Positions 42,186-44,381 of a DNA stretch of 44,381 nucleotides are shown here, one piece after another (within the stretch, counting starts at the first letter, position 1; each line of letters starts with the position of its first letter). A program made the position numbers and the translations under genes. The notes under the pieces are model-generated. The model saw only the letters and a list, made by a program, of their open reading frames with translations. It was not told the DNA's origin and searched no databases. Source of the stretch: Paludibacteraceae bacterium (GTDB lineage Bacteria; Bacteroidota; Bacteroidia; Bacteroidales; Paludibacteraceae); the NCBI GenBank assembly GCA_017457295.1, contig JAFTHS010000041.1, forward strand, positions 1-44,381, given 5' to 3'.

Positions 42186-44201
42186 TTACTTGCGTAGTAA
42201 AATATAGTCGGATGGCTGGAAATTAGAACTATCAATAATCTCTTGATCAATAAAAATTCGCAGATGTTTGACAATGGTTCGAATAGTCATTTTACGTTCT
42301 TTAGCGATTTGCGAAATAGTGAGCCCTGCATAAAGATACTCTAAGGTCTTAAATGCAGAGGCATCGCTTCGTATTTTGCGATGTTGAGAATAAATGACCA
42401 ACGGTGGCTCTACCCAGCGGAATGATTGGCGTGCCTTGAAGAATCCATCCAACGATGGTGATTGTGAAATGCGTTGTTGGATATACTTACAACGCGATAA
42501 CTCGGCATGAATATCCAATAAATGTTGCTTGACAGTAGCTGCATCATTGCGGTCATTGGTTCGTAACGGACATTTCGCTATTGTTTCGAGCATTTGCTGA
42601 ATCTTTGGAGAGAAATAAACATATGCTGCTTGCAGACGCTCTGCTAAATTAGGCAATGAGGCCGAATTATATACGATTTGGCGTATCTGCTGCTGAAAGC
42701 GTTCGGCTATTATTTGCAAGCCTTCCAAGCCACCTATGCAAGTAGTGAAGAACGACGAAATATCTCCTTGTACAGACCCCATTGTTTTGACGTTTCGAGA
42801 GAGCGAAGACAATTGATTGATTATTGAACGAAAATCGTAGAGAGAACAGAGGAGTATGGTTAGATACTCCATTTGGGCACCTGCTAATCGTTGCTCTGTA
42901 GTAGTAATATCCAATTGATTTTTAGTAAAATATAGTATTTCTCTTGCATTGATAAGTGCTTGCATGGGTATAGGGGTCAATAGCACGATTCCCTCCAACG
43001 AACGACACCGCGAGAGTGCCACATACACCTGCCCTGCTGCAAAAGCATCTTCGGCATCAATCACAACATGGTCGAATGTCAATCCTTGTGCTTTGTGAAT
43101 CGTGATAGCCCACGCCAATCGCAATGGGAAATGCGTAAACGAACCTATCACTTCCACTTGCACCTCATTAGAGCCCGTTTCGGAGATATAGCGTAGATTT
43201 TCCCATGTTTCGGTATGCACATCCACTTCCTTACCATCTTCGCAGATGACATGAATCTCGTTTTTCGATAGCGCAGTAACGGTAGCCAACTTACCATTGT
43301 AGTACAGTTTTTCTTGCGAGGAATCGTTTTTCACAAACATCACTTTGGCTCCAACCTTGAGTGTCAAGGTTTCATCTATCGGATACATCGATTCGGGGAA
43401 CGTATCTTTCACACGAGCTTGATAGGTAAATGATTCTGCCTCTAGCGCATCTAATTCACGCCGATTAATAGCATCTACTTTGCTATTGTGGGTAGAGAGC
43501 GTGATGTAGTATTCGCCGTTTTTATCTGCCTGAAAATATGGATTATAGCGACTATTGAATATTTTGCGTGATTCGGGTGTAAGTGCATTGTTTCGCACTT
43601 GATTCAGTATCTCTAGAAAATCAATATTGGTCTGGCGGAAGACATGGTCAAGCTCAATATATACGGGTTGTAACTCGCGAAATACTTGTGCTTGAAAGAA
43701 ATATGCACCTTCGTAGTATTCTCTGAGCAATCGCCATTCTTCCTCGCGTGCTACAGGCGATAGTTGAAATAGGTCTCCTATCATCAATACTTGTATGCCT
43801 CCAAACGGATGGTTGGGCTGGTGCTTGATATGACGAAGTACTGCATCGATAGTATCCAATATGTCGCTACGAACCATACTAACCTCATCAATAATCAACA
43901 ATTCCAGATTACGTAGTATGCGTTGTTTCTGGGCTCGCATCTGCATTTCAGAGAATAGTTGTCGGCGCGCTTCAGGTGTAGGAAGAAAGAGTTGTGGAGG
44001 CAACTGAAAGAGCGAGTGAATGGTCATTCCCTCCGCATTAATAGCAGCTACTCCAGTAGGAGCAACCACCGCCATCTGCTTTGGACACTCTTGTTTAAGG
44101 CGACGCAGGAACGTGGTTTTCCCCGTTCCTGCTTTGCCTGTTAGAAAAATGCAGCGATTGGTATGCTGCACATATTCATATGCTAATTCGTAAGCGTTCA
44201 T
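42186..44201 (-). CDS. Pif1/RecD-like superfamily 1 helicase with C-terminal HTH domain
   Basis: 671 residues from the ATG at 44201. Walker A GKAGTGKTTF is at residues 22-31, followed by VVAPTGVAAINAEGMTIHSLF (motif Ia), Walker B LLIIDEVSMV (about 100), GDLFQLSPV (motif III), and late motifs WAITIHKAQGLTFDHVV and VYVALSRCRSLEG. These define a Pif1-like 5'-3' DNA helicase. After about residue 430 comes a helical region, and the last ~75 residues form a winged/HTH-like module (LEYLYAGLTISQIAKERKMT, RTIVKHLRIFIDQEII), an arrangement I recall from Bacteroidota. The ATG shares one base with the stop of the upstream gene (TGATG). Confidence 0.92.
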   Translation of the reverse strand: MNAYELAYEYVQHTNRCIFLTGKAGTGKTTFLRRLKQECPKQMAVVAPTGVAAINAEGMTIHSLFQLPPQLFLPTPEARRQLFSEMQMRAQKQRILRNLELLIIDEVSMVRSDILDTIDAVLRHIKHQPNHPFGGIQVLMIGDLFQLSPVAREEEWRLLREYYEGAYFFQAQVFRELQPVYIELDHVFRQTNIDFLEILNQVRNNALTPESRKIFNSRYNPYFQADKNGEYYITLSTHNSKVDAINRRELDALEAESFTYQARVKDTFPESMYPIDETLTLKVGAKVMFVKNDSSQEKLYYNGKLATVTALSKNEIHVICEDGKEVDVHTETWENLRYISETGSNEVQVEVIGSFTHFPLRLAWAITIHKAQGLTFDHVVIDAEDAFAAGQVYVALSRCRSLEGIVLLTPIPMQALINAREILYFTKNQLDITTTEQRLAGAQMEYLTILLCSLYDFRSIINQLSSLSRNVKTMGSVQGDISSFFTTCIGGLEGLQIIAERFQQQIRQIVYNSASLPNLAERLQAAYVYFSPKIQQMLETIAKCPLRTNDRNDAATVKQHLLDIHAELSRCKYIQQRISQSPSLDGFFKARQSFRWVEPPLVIYSQHRKIRSDASAFKTLEYLYAGLTISQIAKERKMTIRTIVKHLRIFIDQEIIDSSNFQPSDYILLRK

Positions 44202-44381
44202 CAATCCTCGCCGACGTGGAGTTGGCGGATGGATTTGGCTACGTTCAAGAAGTGGTCGGCAATACGCTCGGTATCCGATGCAAACTCTTGATATACCTGA
44301 CCTACGCTGGCTGGATAGACACCATCCATCAAGCGTTGCAAGTGAATCTTCTCAATACGAGCCACCATCTCGTCCACCTGA
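44201..44381 (-). CDS. PhoU-domain protein, probably the C-terminus of a Na/Pi cotransporter (partial)
   Basis: Only the last 59 codons are inside the window; the gene continues beyond the right edge. The visible tail includes VARIEKIHLQRLMDGVYPAS and EFASDTERIADHFLNVAKSI. The latter is the PhoU helix signature (metal-binding D-x-E-R-I-A-D). In Bacteroidota such tails usually belong to Na+/phosphate cotransporter (NptA-like) proteins; a stand-alone PhoU is the alternative. The stop overlaps the helicase start by one base, so the two are translationally coupled. Confidence 0.72.
   Translation of the reverse strand, partial: QVDEMVARIEKIHLQRLMDGVYPASVGQVYQEFASDTERIADHFLNVAKSIRQLHVGED

Overview
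The window is chromosomal DNA from an AT-rich member of the Bacteroidales (phylum Bacteroidota). Three things support this. First, the promoters have the Bacteroidota form, a -33 TTTG/CTTG box, exactly 20 nt, then a -7 TAnnTTTGC box; I find twelve of them. Second, ribosome-binding sites are A-rich rather than Shine-Dalgarno-like. Third, the gene content includes porU and porV of the type IX secretion system (T9SS), LptD, TamB, DUF4924, a BT0820-type HAD protein and a P. gingivalis-like superoxide dismutase. The T9SS genes argue against Bacteroides itself and for a Porphyromonas- or Paludibacter-like relative. I cannot name the species. No phage, insertion sequence, integrase, CRISPR array or rRNA operon was seen. 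This is mostly core genome, densely packed, with many 1-20 nt gene overlaps.

Layout. 1-510 (-): 5' part of an unrecognised secreted protein. 722-3390: an O-methyltransferase (+) convergent with a MATE transporter-NUDIX pair (-). 3391-3849: spacer with a six-unit 11-bp tandem array. 3850-8690 (+): lptD, slyD, der. 8777-15351 (+): a likely long operon of a degenerate fumarylacetoacetase-like protein, porU, porV, ispF, a small secreted protein and aroK, bound by overlapping start and stop codons. 15453-16630 (+): sufE and a DUF2490 outer-membrane protein, closed by a bidirectional terminator. 16712-18858 (-): a DUF349 protein and ftsE. Then tyrS (+), transcribed from a promoter interlocked with that of the DUF349 gene. 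20432-20503: tRNA-Gln(UUG). 20682-25307 (+): rplY, pth, an LtaS-like sulfatase-fold membrane enzyme, an S4 RNA-binding protein, DUF4924 and nth. 25308-25696: spacer with a second copy of the same 11-bp array. 25697-31516 (+): tamB and a YifB/ComM ATPase. 31513-35216 (-): a RelA/SpoT homologue, recR, a membrane protein, a HAD protein and a GNAT protein. 35387-36689 (+): a pilin-like anchored protein and rsmD. 36812-44381 (-): Na/Pi-cotransporter or PhoU tail, Pif1-like helicase, sodB, TPR protein, ribH, YitT-family protein, sugar nucleotidyltransferase and galE.

Functional themes. Much of the window serves the cell envelope: LPS insertion (LptD), outer-membrane assembly (TamB), T9SS protein secretion and surface attachment (PorU, PorV), an LtaS-like headgroup transferase, and nucleotide-sugar supply (GalE and the nucleotidyltransferase). 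The rest is translation, repair and cofactor housekeeping.

Most worth a second look: the RelA/SpoT homologue lacking both the HD hydrolase and the ACT domain, with an 11-bp array directly behind it; the fumarylacetoacetase-like pseudoenzyme translationally coupled to porU; one 11-bp repeat unit found upstream of both lptD and tamB; long perfect hairpins inside the pth and rsmD coding sequences; and a 23-bp near-palindrome upstream of sodB.
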